Shown here piece by piece: positions 1 through 7,389 of a DNA stretch of 40,557 nt. Numbering within the stretch: position 1 is the stretch's first letter; the number at the start of each line of letters is the position of its first letter. The position numbers and the translations under genes are program-made. The notes beneath the pieces are model-generated. The model worked only from the letters and a program-made list of their open reading frames with translations. It made no database searches and was not told the DNA's origin. Origin of the DNA: UBA1557 sp041675185 (GTDB lineage: Bacteria > Patescibacteriota > Patescibacteriia > Magasanikbacterales > UBA922); contig JBAYUH010000007.1 in the NCBI GenBank assembly GCA_041675185.1, forward strand, positions 1 through 40,557, written 5' to 3'.

Positions 1-123
1 AAAAGAAGCAATCTTTTTGGATTGATCCATAATATCTTTTTGTTTACCTTTTAGATTGTCTCGAGGAGGGTTGAAATATTTCACAGAATTAGTATTATCA
101 TAAATAATAGTTAACTTGCTATT
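1..123 (-). CDS. Unidentified gene, N-terminal part, running off the left edge
   Basis: A stop-free minus-strand frame runs from 123 to the window edge and reads like protein, with stretches such as TIIYDNTNSVKYFNPPRDN and KGKQKDIMDQSKKIASF. I do not recognise the family. No ATG opens this frame near its 5' end: the frame begins right after a stop at 124-126, and the first usable start is GTG at 82-84. An ATG at 135-137 lies in another frame and stops after eight codons. One extra A in the A-run near 123-126 would join that ATG to the open frame and give a natural MLKLKNSKLT start. So either the start is non-standard or there is a frameshift, real or from assembly. Confidence 0.35.
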
Positions 124-132
124 TTAAGCTTT

Positions 133-190
133 AACATTACTGTATTGATATATTGACGTATTGACAATCACTAAGACAATTTGACAATAT
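133..190. repeat. TATTGA-rich short repeats between left-edge gene and uvrB
   Basis: The gap has iterated TATTGA/ATTGACA units (around 140-190: TATTGATATATTGACGTATT, then TTGACAATC and TTGACAATA). On the minus strand these read TTGTCA-like and could also supply -35 boxes for the left-edge gene, but I cannot pick a single promoter. Confidence 0.35.
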
Positions 191-285
191 TTTTAAAGCA
201 AATTTATTATAACATAAGTTTTTATTTTGTGGAAATTTTGGTTTGTTTAGTGGTGAATAATTACTTTAGATTGAAAAAAATAATA

Positions 286-2370
286 TCAAATGACTTTTGA
301 CTTTATGGACTTTAGAGACTTTCGACTATCGCCCATCTTTTCCCTAACTTTCAATTCCCTCACTTCATCTCTTAAAATAGCAGCAAGTTCAAATTCAAGT
401 TTAGTTGCAGCTTCACGCATTTTCATTTCTTTTTCTTTGATAATTTCTTTGAGAGGTCTAGCATCTCCCATAATATCTAGATTCAAAATACTTCTATCAC
501 GTCTATTTATTTTTGTTTTGGCACCTTTGACACTAGTACTAGTCAGACCAAACTCTTCCAAAATATTACGAATATTTTTTTCAATAGTTTTTGGAGTAAT
601 ATTATGTTTCTTATTATAAGCCAACTGAATCTCACGACGTCTGAGAGTCTCAAAAATGGCTTTCTCTATAGACTTGGTCATTTCATCAGCATACATTATC
701 ACCTGACCATTGACATTACGAGCAGCACGACCAATAGTCTGAACCAAACTTGTTTCATTGCGCAAGAAACCTTCTTTGTCGGCATCAAGAATCGCCACTA
801 GAGAAACTTCTGGAATATCCAGACCTTCTCGAAGCAAATTGACACCAATAATTACATCTATCTCACCTTTACGAAGTTTTGTAATTATTTCAATTCTCTC
901 AATAGTCTTGATATCACTATGCAAATATTCTACTTTTAACTTTTGTTCTTTTAGATAATCAGACAAATCTTCAGCCATACGTTTGGTTAGTGTTGTAACC
1001 AAAGTTCTCTCGCCTTTTTTGATTCTATCTTGAATTCTTTCTATCACATCCTCTACTTGAGATTTATTTTTGCCTAGTTTTTCTGTCACTGGACAAATAA
1101 TAATTTCTGGATCAATCAAACCAGTCGGACGGACAATTTGTTCGACGACTTGATCACTCTTTTCAATTTCATATTCTGCTGGAGTAGCTGACACAAAAAT
1201 AGTTTTTTGAGTTCTATTTACAAATTCATCAAAAATAAGTGGCCGATTGTCCAAAGCACTTGGCAATCTAAAACCATGTTCTATCAAATTTTCTTTGCGA
1301 GCTCTATCACCAAAATACATACCACGAATTTGTGGCAAAGTAACATGTGATTCATCAATGATTGTAAGAAAGCCTTTGTCTTTGGCAGAGTATTTGAAAT
1401 AATCTATCAAAGTAAAAGCTGGCTCACCTTCTTTGCGTCCATCGAAATGACGTGAATAATTTTCTATACCACTACAAAAACCAACTTCTTTGATCATTTC
1501 CAAATCATATTTTACTTTTCTTTTTAGTCTTTCGTATTCTAGAGCTTTGCCATTTTTTTTGAAAAATTCCAATCTATCTTTCAATTCATTTTCAATTGTT
1601 TGAAAAGCTTGCATCTGTTCATTTTCATTTATTACATAATGTTTGGCAGGAAAAAACCAAGCGTCATTACTATTTACTTTGACATTACGCGTAACACGAT
1701 CTACTATTTCGATCAAATCTATTTTGTCGCTAATCTCAAAACGGTAAATCAATTCTTCGTTGACTGGCATTATTTCAAATACTTGTCCACGCATACGAAA
1801 TTGACCTCTTTTCAATTCTGTGTCATTTCTATTAAATTGCATAGAGATAAGCTTTTCCAGCATTCCTCGTCTATCCAAATTTTGTCCGACTTCAAGATGT
1901 AAAACAGTTTTTTCATAATCTAGAGGATTACCAAGATTGTAAATTGCTGAAACCGAAGCCACAACAATCACATCACTGCGCGTAATTAGAGCTTGTGTAC
2001 AAGCGTGACGTAATCTGTCTATTTCTTCGTTTATTTGAGCTTCCTTCTCAATATAAGTATCACTGCCTGGAATGTATGCTTCTGGCTGATAATAATCATA
2101 ATAAGACACAAAATATTCCACAGCATTGTCTGGAAAAAATTCACGAAACTCGTTACAAAGCTGAGCTGCCAAAGTCTTGTTGTGAGCAATCACAAGTGTT
2201 GGCATTTGGACTTTTTCAATCACGTTGGCAACTGTAAAAGTTTTACCAGAGCCAGTTACACCAAGCAAAGTTTGATTCTTATAATCTTTTGACAAACCAG
2301 AAACAAGACCTTTGATAGCTTCTGGCTGTGATCCTGCTGGTTTGTATTTTGATTTTAGTTTGAAGAGCAT
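286..2370 (-). CDS. uvrB: UvrABC excinuclease subunit B
   Basis: UvrB is the DNA-damage-verifying helicase-like subunit of nucleotide excision repair; it takes DNA from UvrA and recruits UvrC. Numbering from ATG 2368-2370 (694 aa), Walker A GVTGSGKT is at about 37-44, the damage-probing beta-hairpin region YYDYYQPEAYIPGSDTYIEK at about 90-110, and the helicase motif DESH follows mid-protein, with late motifs GREGLD-like (LLREGLDIPE) and QTIGRAARN. A UVR motif for UvrC/UvrA contact is near the C-terminus (AATKLEFELAAILRDEV). A TTG 11 codons upstream is open, but the ATG gives the normal family start (MLFKLKSKYKPAGSQPEAI). The last dozen residues (RKSLKSIKSKVI) are encoded by an intergenic-type repeat, so the natural end has probably been extended. 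Confidence 0.97.
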   Translation of the reverse strand: MLFKLKSKYKPAGSQPEAIKGLVSGLSKDYKNQTLLGVTGSGKTFTVANVIEKVQMPTLVIAHNKTLAAQLCNEFREFFPDNAVEYFVSYYDYYQPEAYIPGSDTYIEKEAQINEEIDRLRHACTQALITRSDVIVVASVSAIYNLGNPLDYEKTVLHLEVGQNLDRRGMLEKLISMQFNRNDTELKRGQFRMRGQVFEIMPVNEELIYRFEISDKIDLIEIVDRVTRNVKVNSNDAWFFPAKHYVINENEQMQAFQTIENELKDRLEFFKKNGKALEYERLKRKVKYDLEMIKEVGFCSGIENYSRHFDGRKEGEPAFTLIDYFKYSAKDKGFLTIIDESHVTLPQIRGMYFGDRARKENLIEHGFRLPSALDNRPLIFDEFVNRTQKTIFVSATPAEYEIEKSDQVVEQIVRPTGLIDPEIIICPVTEKLGKNKSQVEDVIERIQDRIKKGERTLVTTLTKRMAEDLSDYLKEQKLKVEYLHSDIKTIERIEIITKLRKGEIDVIIGVNLLREGLDIPEVSLVAILDADKEGFLRNETSLVQTIGRAARNVNGQVIMYADEMTKSIEKAIFETLRRREIQLAYNKKHNITPKTIEKNIRNILEEFGLTSTSVKGAKTKINRRDRSILNLDIMGDARPLKEIIKEKEMKMREAATKLEFELAAILRDEVRELKVREKMGDSRKSLKSIKSKVI
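295..329 (+). repeat. GACTTTATGGACTTT-family repeat, copy 1 (inside uvrB 3' end)
   Basis: A tandem-like element with GACTTTA/GACTTT units ending in TTTCGACTA. A second copy lies inverted at 37131-37165 beside tRNA-Trp. This copy overlaps the last codons of uvrB and lies a few bases upstream of its stop on the reading strand. Confidence 0.7.
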
Positions 2371-2394
2371 AATTAAAAGGCCTGAAAAAGCTTG

Positions 2395-2409
2395 TCCACC
2401 CAAGGCGGA
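2395..2409 (+). repeat. GC-rich core repeat TCCACCCAAGGCGGA, copy 1
   Basis: One of five copies in the window of a 15-nt GC-rich core, TCCACCCAAGGCGGA or its reverse complement (others at 13700, 16252, 18476 and 38880). All are intergenic. Here it is followed by a small GGATCCGTC-TC-GGACG hairpin in the uvrB leader. Confidence 0.75.
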
Positions 2410-2461
2410 TCCGTCTCGGACGAAAAATGCCTAAAAGGCTTGAAATGCTTTTTATAAACTT

Positions 2462-2490
2462 ATATTAACTTAATTTTAAACAAAAATCAA
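2462..2490 (-). promoter_or_regulatory. Probable uvrB promoter
   Basis: On the minus strand TTGATT (2485-2490) is followed after 17 nt by TAATAT (2462-2467). Transcription would start about 85 nt upstream of the uvrB ATG, just after the terminator of the preceding gene. Confidence 0.5.
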
Positions 2491-2493
2491 CCA

Positions 2494-2521
2494 CAAAAAA
2501 ACAATCGTCTTGTAACGATTG
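2494..2521 (-). terminator. Rho-independent terminator after the beta-CASP RNase gene
   Basis: On the minus strand CAATCGT pairs with ACGATTG around a six-base loop (2502-2521), followed by a run of seven T. It lies 27 nt past the stop of the gene at 2548. Confidence 0.75.
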
Positions 2522-2547
2522 CCTTTTAGGCTTTTCAGGTATTTCAA

Positions 2548-3918
2548 TTATATTTCTACTACTTCATTATACTTTGGTATATAAGTCTCTACTTTCAAAT
2601 CACTTTTTATTTTATTAGAAAAAACAGTCAGAGCATCTTCTTCACCATGTACACAAAATACTTTTTTTAATTTATGCTTTAATTTTTTTGTATTAGCAGT
2701 GTCTAACCAATTTAATAATTTTGTTTGGTCACCATGAGCTGACAAAGCACCAATAGCTTTGATAGTACATCGAACTTCCACACTTTCACCCATTACTTGG
2801 ACATGTTTTTGACCTTCATAAATTTTTCTACCCAAAGTGCCATAAGCCTGATAGCCAACAATAATAAGTGTAGAATTAGGATCTGATAAATATCTCAGAG
2901 CATGATGCAATATTCTACCACCATTCATCATCCCAGCACCAGCAATGACAATTTTTGGTCCTGGTATGTTATTTATTTTTTGTGAATCTCTCTTAGAATA
3001 AGCTACTTGAAGCTGAGGAAAATCTAAAAAGTCATCACCTTCTAGATGCAATCTTTGAGCTTCTTCATCATAATATTCTGGATATCTTTTGTAAACTTTG
3101 GTAGCATCAATCGCTAATGGACTATCTAAGAAAATTGGAACATTTGGCAAATTGTGATCATATTCACTAAATTCATTCAACTCATAAAGAAACTCTTGAG
3201 TACGCTCTAGAGAAAAAGCTGGTACCATAATAGTACCACCTCTTTTGACACCATTGATTATCAAATCTGATATTATACTTTTTCTAACTTCCACACCTTC
3301 ATGAATACGATTACCATAAGTAGACTCACAAACAACATAATCTACATCTGGACTAAGATTTTCTGTATCTTTCAAAATTGGCACATTTCTATTGCCAATA
3401 TCTCCAGAAAATGCAATTTTTTTGCCATCAACAGAAATTTCTATAAAAGCTGAACCAAAAATATGTCCAGCATCTTTCCAAATAGCTTTGACACCATTGC
3501 CCAAATCAATTTCCTCATGATAATTTAGACCTTGACACAATGCTTGAGATTCAGCCACATCTATTTCATCATACAACACAGGATAACCAAATTTACGATT
3601 GTCATAAGCCATAATATTGTAGGCATCATACCAAATCAAAGGCATCAAATCTTTTGTACCTTTGATAGCATAAATTTTGCCACCATAACCTTCTTTGACT
3701 AATTTTGGAATACGTCCAATATGATCTAGATGAGCATGAGTCACTAAAACTACATCAATTTCCTTTGGATCAAAAGGAAAGACATCATGATTAAGACCTT
3801 CATTGAAATCTCCACCTTGAAACATACCACAATCAATAAGAATTTTCATTTTGCCAGTATCCAAAAGATGACATGAACCAGTAACTTCACCATTTGCCCC
3901 ACTAAAATGTATTTTCAT
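2548..3918 (-). CDS. Metallo-beta-lactamase/beta-CASP family RNA-processing exonuclease
   Basis: A 456-aa protein of the CPSF-like/YsiH-type MBL-fold RNase family, expected to cut or trim RNA in the cytoplasm with two zinc ions. The zinc motif HAHLDH is at 61-66 (VTHAHLDHIGRIP). Further metal ligands are likely in DAGHIFGSA and SGDIGN, and the beta-CASP part includes GGTIMVPAFSLERTQEFL, APIF-like PIFLDSPLA, GAGMMNGGRILHH and the terminal histidine motif VFCVHGEEDAL. Length and order fit the family. Its ATG (3916-3918) follows a roughly 95-nt leader that is almost wholly an AAGGCTT palindrome. It is transcribed away from the gene at 4077. The substrate cannot be told from sequence. Confidence 0.92.
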   Translation of the reverse strand: MKIHFSGANGEVTGSCHLLDTGKMKILIDCGMFQGGDFNEGLNHDVFPFDPKEIDVVLVTHAHLDHIGRIPKLVKEGYGGKIYAIKGTKDLMPLIWYDAYNIMAYDNRKFGYPVLYDEIDVAESQALCQGLNYHEEIDLGNGVKAIWKDAGHIFGSAFIEISVDGKKIAFSGDIGNRNVPILKDTENLSPDVDYVVCESTYGNRIHEGVEVRKSIISDLIINGVKRGGTIMVPAFSLERTQEFLYELNEFSEYDHNLPNVPIFLDSPLAIDATKVYKRYPEYYDEEAQRLHLEGDDFLDFPQLQVAYSKRDSQKINNIPGPKIVIAGAGMMNGGRILHHALRYLSDPNSTLIIVGYQAYGTLGRKIYEGQKHVQVMGESVEVRCTIKAIGALSAHGDQTKLLNWLDTANTKKLKHKLKKVFCVHGEEDALTVFSNKIKSDLKVETYIPKYNEVVEI

Positions 3919-3921
3919 AAT

Positions 3922-4000
3922 AAAAGCTTGAAAGGCTTAAAATGCCCAAAAGGCTTAAAAGGCCTCTCAAGCTTTTCAAGCATTTTAAGCCTTTTCGGCC
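3922..4000. repeat. Large AAGGCTT palindrome in the divergent intergenic region
   Basis: Multiple AGGCTT/AAGCCTT units make one large imperfect hairpin: arm GAAAGGCTTAAAATGC near 3930-3945 matches GCATTTTAAGCCTTTTC near 3980-3996 in inverted orientation, with nested GGCCT/CAAGCTT pairs. It would form almost the entire 5' leader of the RNase mRNA. Related units occur at 2375-2545. Confidence 0.7.
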
Positions 4001-4013
4001 TTATTGTTATAAT

Positions 4014-4042
4014 ATTGTACCAAAATATACTCGACTATACAA
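4014..4042 (-). promoter_or_regulatory. Probable promoter of the beta-CASP RNase gene
   Basis: Minus-strand TTGTAT (4037-4042), 17 nt, TACAAT (4014-4019). It faces away from the gene at 4077, and its leader would run through the AAGGCTT palindrome. Confidence 0.5.
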
Positions 4043-4058
4043 ATGTTAGTTTTTTTGT

Positions 4059-4064
4059 TATAAT
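4059..4064 (+). promoter_or_regulatory. TATAAT -10 box just upstream of the 4077 gene
   Basis: A perfect TATAAT ends 12 nt before the ATG at 4077. The -35 region (TATACA, 4036-4041) is weak. If used, the mRNA would have only a few leader bases, i.e. nearly leaderless. Confidence 0.4.
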
Positions 4065-4076
4065 CTTCATTATAAT

Positions 4077-4754
4077 ATGCGTCAAGAAATCGACAAAATC
4101 AAAATAAAAGAACCACCAATCGAGGAGCTAAGCAAACAAAAATCCTGTATCAAATCTAGCTGTGCTACTAGTTGTGGTTGTTTTACTATACTTTTTATTA
4201 TTTCTATTTTATTATTGAAGTTTGCTTTTGGTCCAACCACCAAAGAACTAAAAGATTTGCCAGAAAGTTTTACTAGTAAAATTCCTATTTACGACATAAC
4301 AAATGTAGAAAAAATCACACACACTTCTGGTAAAGAAAAAAGTACAAAAATAGAAAGAGCAGCTTTCCTACCAAAATTAGTCCTATCCCCTTTTATTATT
4401 TATTTTGATAGAAATTTCAAATACATTCCTAGAACAAAACCAGAAGGAGAAGAAATGACAAATATTGACAAACTAGTCGCCTTCATGCAAAAGCCACTAT
4501 CTGATGAAAGAGATGTTTACAAAATAGAATGGATAGAATTAGATGCCAAACAAGATTTCTTACTAGAATACTACAAAACAGAATTAAAAAAGAAAGGTTT
4601 TGAAATAGAACAAGAAAGTAATAACAAAGATGTCAAAGAATTCACTTTTTTTGAAAATTCTGAAGATATAACTGGCGTAGTCTATACAGTAGATAATCAA
4701 GATACTAAATATACTGATTATATGTCAGTGACTATTAACACACCTAGTGAATAG
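4077..4754 (+). CDS. Unrecognised single-pass membrane protein
   Basis: A 225-aa protein I cannot assign to a family. It has a short charged cytoplasmic N-terminus, then a Cys-rich segment (C24, C29, C33, C35) running into one hydrophobic helix (about 36-52, FTILFIISILLLKFAFG). A mostly soluble extracytoplasmic domain of about 170 residues follows. The C-terminal half contains DVYKIEWIELDAKQDFLLEYY and a KGFEIEQE stretch, suggesting a small alpha/beta domain. It heads a plus-strand series with corA 24 nt downstream. The cysteines beside the helix could be acylated or bind metal, but this is a guess. Confidence 0.8.
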   Translation: MRQEIDKIKIKEPPIEELSKQKSCIKSSCATSCGCFTILFIISILLLKFAFGPTTKELKDLPESFTSKIPIYDITNVEKITHTSGKEKSTKIERAAFLPKLVLSPFIIYFDRNFKYIPRTKPEGEEMTNIDKLVAFMQKPLSDERDVYKIEWIELDAKQDFLLEYYKTELKKKGFEIEQESNNKDVKEFTFFENSEDITGVVYTVDNQDTKYTDYMSVTINTPSE

Positions 4755-4778
4755 CTAAACCTTTTTAATCAGTGTTTT

Positions 4779-5699
4779 ATGTCAGTCAAACAAATCAAAC
4801 AAGCTGGAATAACTTGGACAAATATCAGTAATGTCAATGAAGAATCCATAAAATTTTTGAAAGAAAATTTCAAATTCCACCATCTAGATATTGAAGATAT
4901 CAAAAGTGAAAGTCAAAATCCAAAATTAGATACTTACAAAGATTATCTTTTTTTGATTGTTCATATCCCACAATGGAAAATAGATAGAAAAAAAATAATC
5001 TCTCACGAAATAGATATTTTTGTTGGCCCTAATTTTCTCATCACTATCCAACACAGCAAAAACAAAGAAATGAAAGATTTTTTTTATAGATCAATGAACA
5101 ATAGAAAAGCTAGGAAAGAGTGGGTGAACAAAAGTTCTGGATTTCTTCTTTACAAAATTTTAGAATCTATTTTTAGTCAAAGTAGAATTATTATCAATTC
5201 TCTTGGTAAACAATTGTCTACTATAGAAAATGATATTTTTGTCAACAAACAAGACGAAAAAATAATTCACCAACTAGCAATGTATAGAAGTAATGTACTA
5301 AATCTAAAAAGATTACTTGATCCACAAAGATTCAACATGTCTTCTTTATCAAATATCAGAAGACCATTTTTTGATGAATCACTAAGTATTTATTTTGATA
5401 ATATCAAAGATTATTTGGACAAACTATGGGTCATAGTCGATACTTACAAAGAAACAATTGACGGACTACATGTAACTGTAGAATCTCTTATCAACCAAAG
5501 AACAAACAAAGTAATCAACTCTCTTACCATAATTTCAGTTTCTTTATTACCACTTACGCTGTTATCTGGAATTTATGGTATGAATATCGAAGGACTGCCT
5601 TATGCTCACAGTCCAATATTTGTTTGGGGACTTTTTGGAGCTATAGCTACTTTTATTCTATTCTTAATTTTTGTGATGAAAAAAAGAAAAATATTATAA
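4779..5699 (+). CDS. corA: CorA-type divalent-metal (magnesium) transporter
   Basis: A 306-aa CorA/MIT-family channel that brings in Mg2+ (or Co2+/Ni2+) as a homopentamer. The N-terminal cytoplasmic domain has the usual FHHLDIEDI and FLITIQHS elements, followed by the long stalk helix (about 120-245). Two C-terminal membrane helices flank the signature YGMN at 266-269 (LLSGIYGMNIEGLP), and a basic tail KKRKIL follows. Length is typical. The murJ ATG comes four bases after its stop, so the two are surely co-transcribed. Confidence 0.93.
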   Translation: MSVKQIKQAGITWTNISNVNEESIKFLKENFKFHHLDIEDIKSESQNPKLDTYKDYLFLIVHIPQWKIDRKKIISHEIDIFVGPNFLITIQHSKNKEMKDFFYRSMNNRKARKEWVNKSSGFLLYKILESIFSQSRIIINSLGKQLSTIENDIFVNKQDEKIIHQLAMYRSNVLNLKRLLDPQRFNMSSLSNIRRPFFDESLSIYFDNIKDYLDKLWVIVDTYKETIDGLHVTVESLINQRTNKVINSLTIISVSLLPLTLLSGIYGMNIEGLPYAHSPIFVWGLFGAIATFILFLIFVMKKRKIL

Positions 5700-5703
5700 A
5701 AAC

Positions 5704-7311
5704 ATGATTGGAAAAATTCTTGGTAGAAAATCTTATACTATTACAGGTGCAGCCATTGTGATTGGTACAGCATCTTTTGTAAGCAAAATTATTGCTCTGG
5801 CACGTGATCGTATTTTTGCACACCATTTTGGAGCTGGTGATATTATGGATTCTTATTATGCTGCTTTCAAAATTCCAGATCTTGTTTTTAATTTACTGAT
5901 TGTTGGTGCTTTGTCAGCTGGTTTTATTCCAATTTTTGTTGAATTAATAAACAAAGATAAAAAAGAAGCTTGGAAAGTTACCAATGCCATGATAAATATT
6001 TTGGGATTTTTACTAATCATAAGTTGTACCCTATTAATTATCTTCACACCACAAGTTCTAAAACTATTAGTCCCAGGTTTTTCTGGAGAAAAATTAAAAT
6101 TAGCAATTACTCTAAGTAGAATCATGTTTATTAGTCCTATACTTTTGGGCATTAGTAGTATTGTTAGTGGAGTTTTACAATCATTCAAAGCTTTTCTTAT
6201 CTATTCACTTTCTCCAATAATGTATAATATTGGTATTATCATTGGTGCTTTATTTTTGGTACCTATCTTTGGCACTATAGGTTTGGCTATCGGAGTAGTG
6301 ATTGGTGCATTGTTCCATCTACTAATACAAATACCATACTTCATTCAATATGGTTTCAAATACCAACCAACTTTTGATTGGAAAAATATTTATGTTAGAA
6401 AAATTGCCAAACTAATGATACCAAGAACACTTAGTATGGCTACCAAACAAATAAATTTTCTAGCCATAACTATTATAGCTTCTACTCTAGCATCTGGAAG
6501 TTTGTCAATTTTCAATTTTGCTGACAATATTCAATCTGTACCTACAAGTATTATTGGTATTTCTTTTGCCATTGCTATTTTCCCAGCTTTATCTCAAATG
6601 GCTAGTAATAATGATAACAAAAAAATTATCCAACAAATTTCTGAAACAACCAAACAAATTCTTTTTTTGATAATTCCTATTACTATTATCATGTTTCTCT
6701 TGCGAGCTCAGATAGTACGTCTAATACTTGGTACAGGACAATTTGACTGGGATGCAACTACTCTTACTTTTACAGCTCTTGGAATTTTTTCTTTTTCTCT
6801 TTTTGCTCAAAGTTTGACACCGATTTTATCTAGATCATTTTACGCTCTACAAGATACGTTGACTCCTCTAATAATAAGCGTCATATCTGATATCACAAGT
6901 ATTATTATAGCAATATATTTATCTCACTTTTATGGCATTATTGGTCTTTTTGTTGCTTATTCTTTTAGTCAAGTCTTTCAATTTGGTTTTTTGTGGCTGT
7001 TGCTTAGAAACAAACTTGGTACATTGCAAGAATCAAAAATATTTATTTCTATAATGAAAATCTTTATTGCTGCTGTCATTATGGCACTTTCTATCCAATT
7101 TATGAAATATACAATATCTCTATTTGTAAATATGAATAAATTCTGGGGTATATTATTACAAATGGGTATTTCATCTATAATAGGTCTACTAATTTATGCT
7201 ATTATTTGTCATCAATTGAAACTAAAAGAAATGCAACTATTCCAAGAAAGTTTCAAAAAAAAGTGGCTCAAATTACGTAATGTTGATACTGGTATAAATA
7301 ATAATATTTAA
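5704..7311 (+). CDS. murJ: Lipid II flippase MurJ (MviN family)
   Basis: A 535-aa polytopic protein of the MOP superfamily that moves lipid-linked peptidoglycan precursor across the membrane. The N-terminal region has the family hallmarks: the charged ALARDRIFAHHFGAG segment near 30-45 and PDLVFNLLIVGALSAGFIPIF around 57-78. Roughly 14 hydrophobic helices follow, with RTLSMATKQINF and SIFNFADNIQSVPTSIIGISFAIAIFP mid-protein and LTPILSRSFYALQDTLTPL later. It starts directly behind corA with no recognisable ribosome-binding site. Its presence implies the cell makes or handles peptidoglycan. Confidence 0.93.
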   Translation: MIGKILGRKSYTITGAAIVIGTASFVSKIIALARDRIFAHHFGAGDIMDSYYAAFKIPDLVFNLLIVGALSAGFIPIFVELINKDKKEAWKVTNAMINILGFLLIISCTLLIIFTPQVLKLLVPGFSGEKLKLAITLSRIMFISPILLGISSIVSGVLQSFKAFLIYSLSPIMYNIGIIIGALFLVPIFGTIGLAIGVVIGALFHLLIQIPYFIQYGFKYQPTFDWKNIYVRKIAKLMIPRTLSMATKQINFLAITIIASTLASGSLSIFNFADNIQSVPTSIIGISFAIAIFPALSQMASNNDNKKIIQQISETTKQILFLIIPITIIMFLLRAQIVRLILGTGQFDWDATTLTFTALGIFSFSLFAQSLTPILSRSFYALQDTLTPLIISVISDITSIIIAIYLSHFYGIIGLFVAYSFSQVFQFGFLWLLLRNKLGTLQESKIFISIMKIFIAAVIMALSIQFMKYTISLFVNMNKFWGILLQMGISSIIGLLIYAIICHQLKLKEMQLFQESFKKKWLKLRNVDTGINNNI

Positions 7312-7337
7312 AAAAATAGAAGGCTAACTGTATAGTA

Positions 7338-7366
7338 TTGCCAAAAGGTATAAAAACTGCTAATAT
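7338..7366 (+). promoter_or_regulatory. Possible lepA promoter
   Basis: TTGCCA (7338-7343), 17 nt, TAATAT (7361-7366), in the 78-nt gap before lepA; an overlapping TATACT (7364-7369) is also present. Weak on sequence alone. Confidence 0.3.
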
Positions 7367-7389
7367 ACTGACAGAAATTTAGACAAATT

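Larger units (their letters stand above)
2434..2545. repeat. AAGGCTT-family palindromic repeats in uvrB/RNase gap
   Basis: Units such as GCCTAAAAGGCTTGAAATGC (2439-2458) and GCCTTTTAGGCTTTTCAGG (2521-2539) belong to the same family as the large palindrome at 3922-4000. Another unit, AAAAGGCCTGAAAAAGCTT, sits just upstream of the uvrB start at about 2375-2393. Confidence 0.65.

Noticed and set aside
290..958. Plus-strand frames opposite uvrB
   Set aside because: Shadows of uvrB; no independent coding signal or start context.
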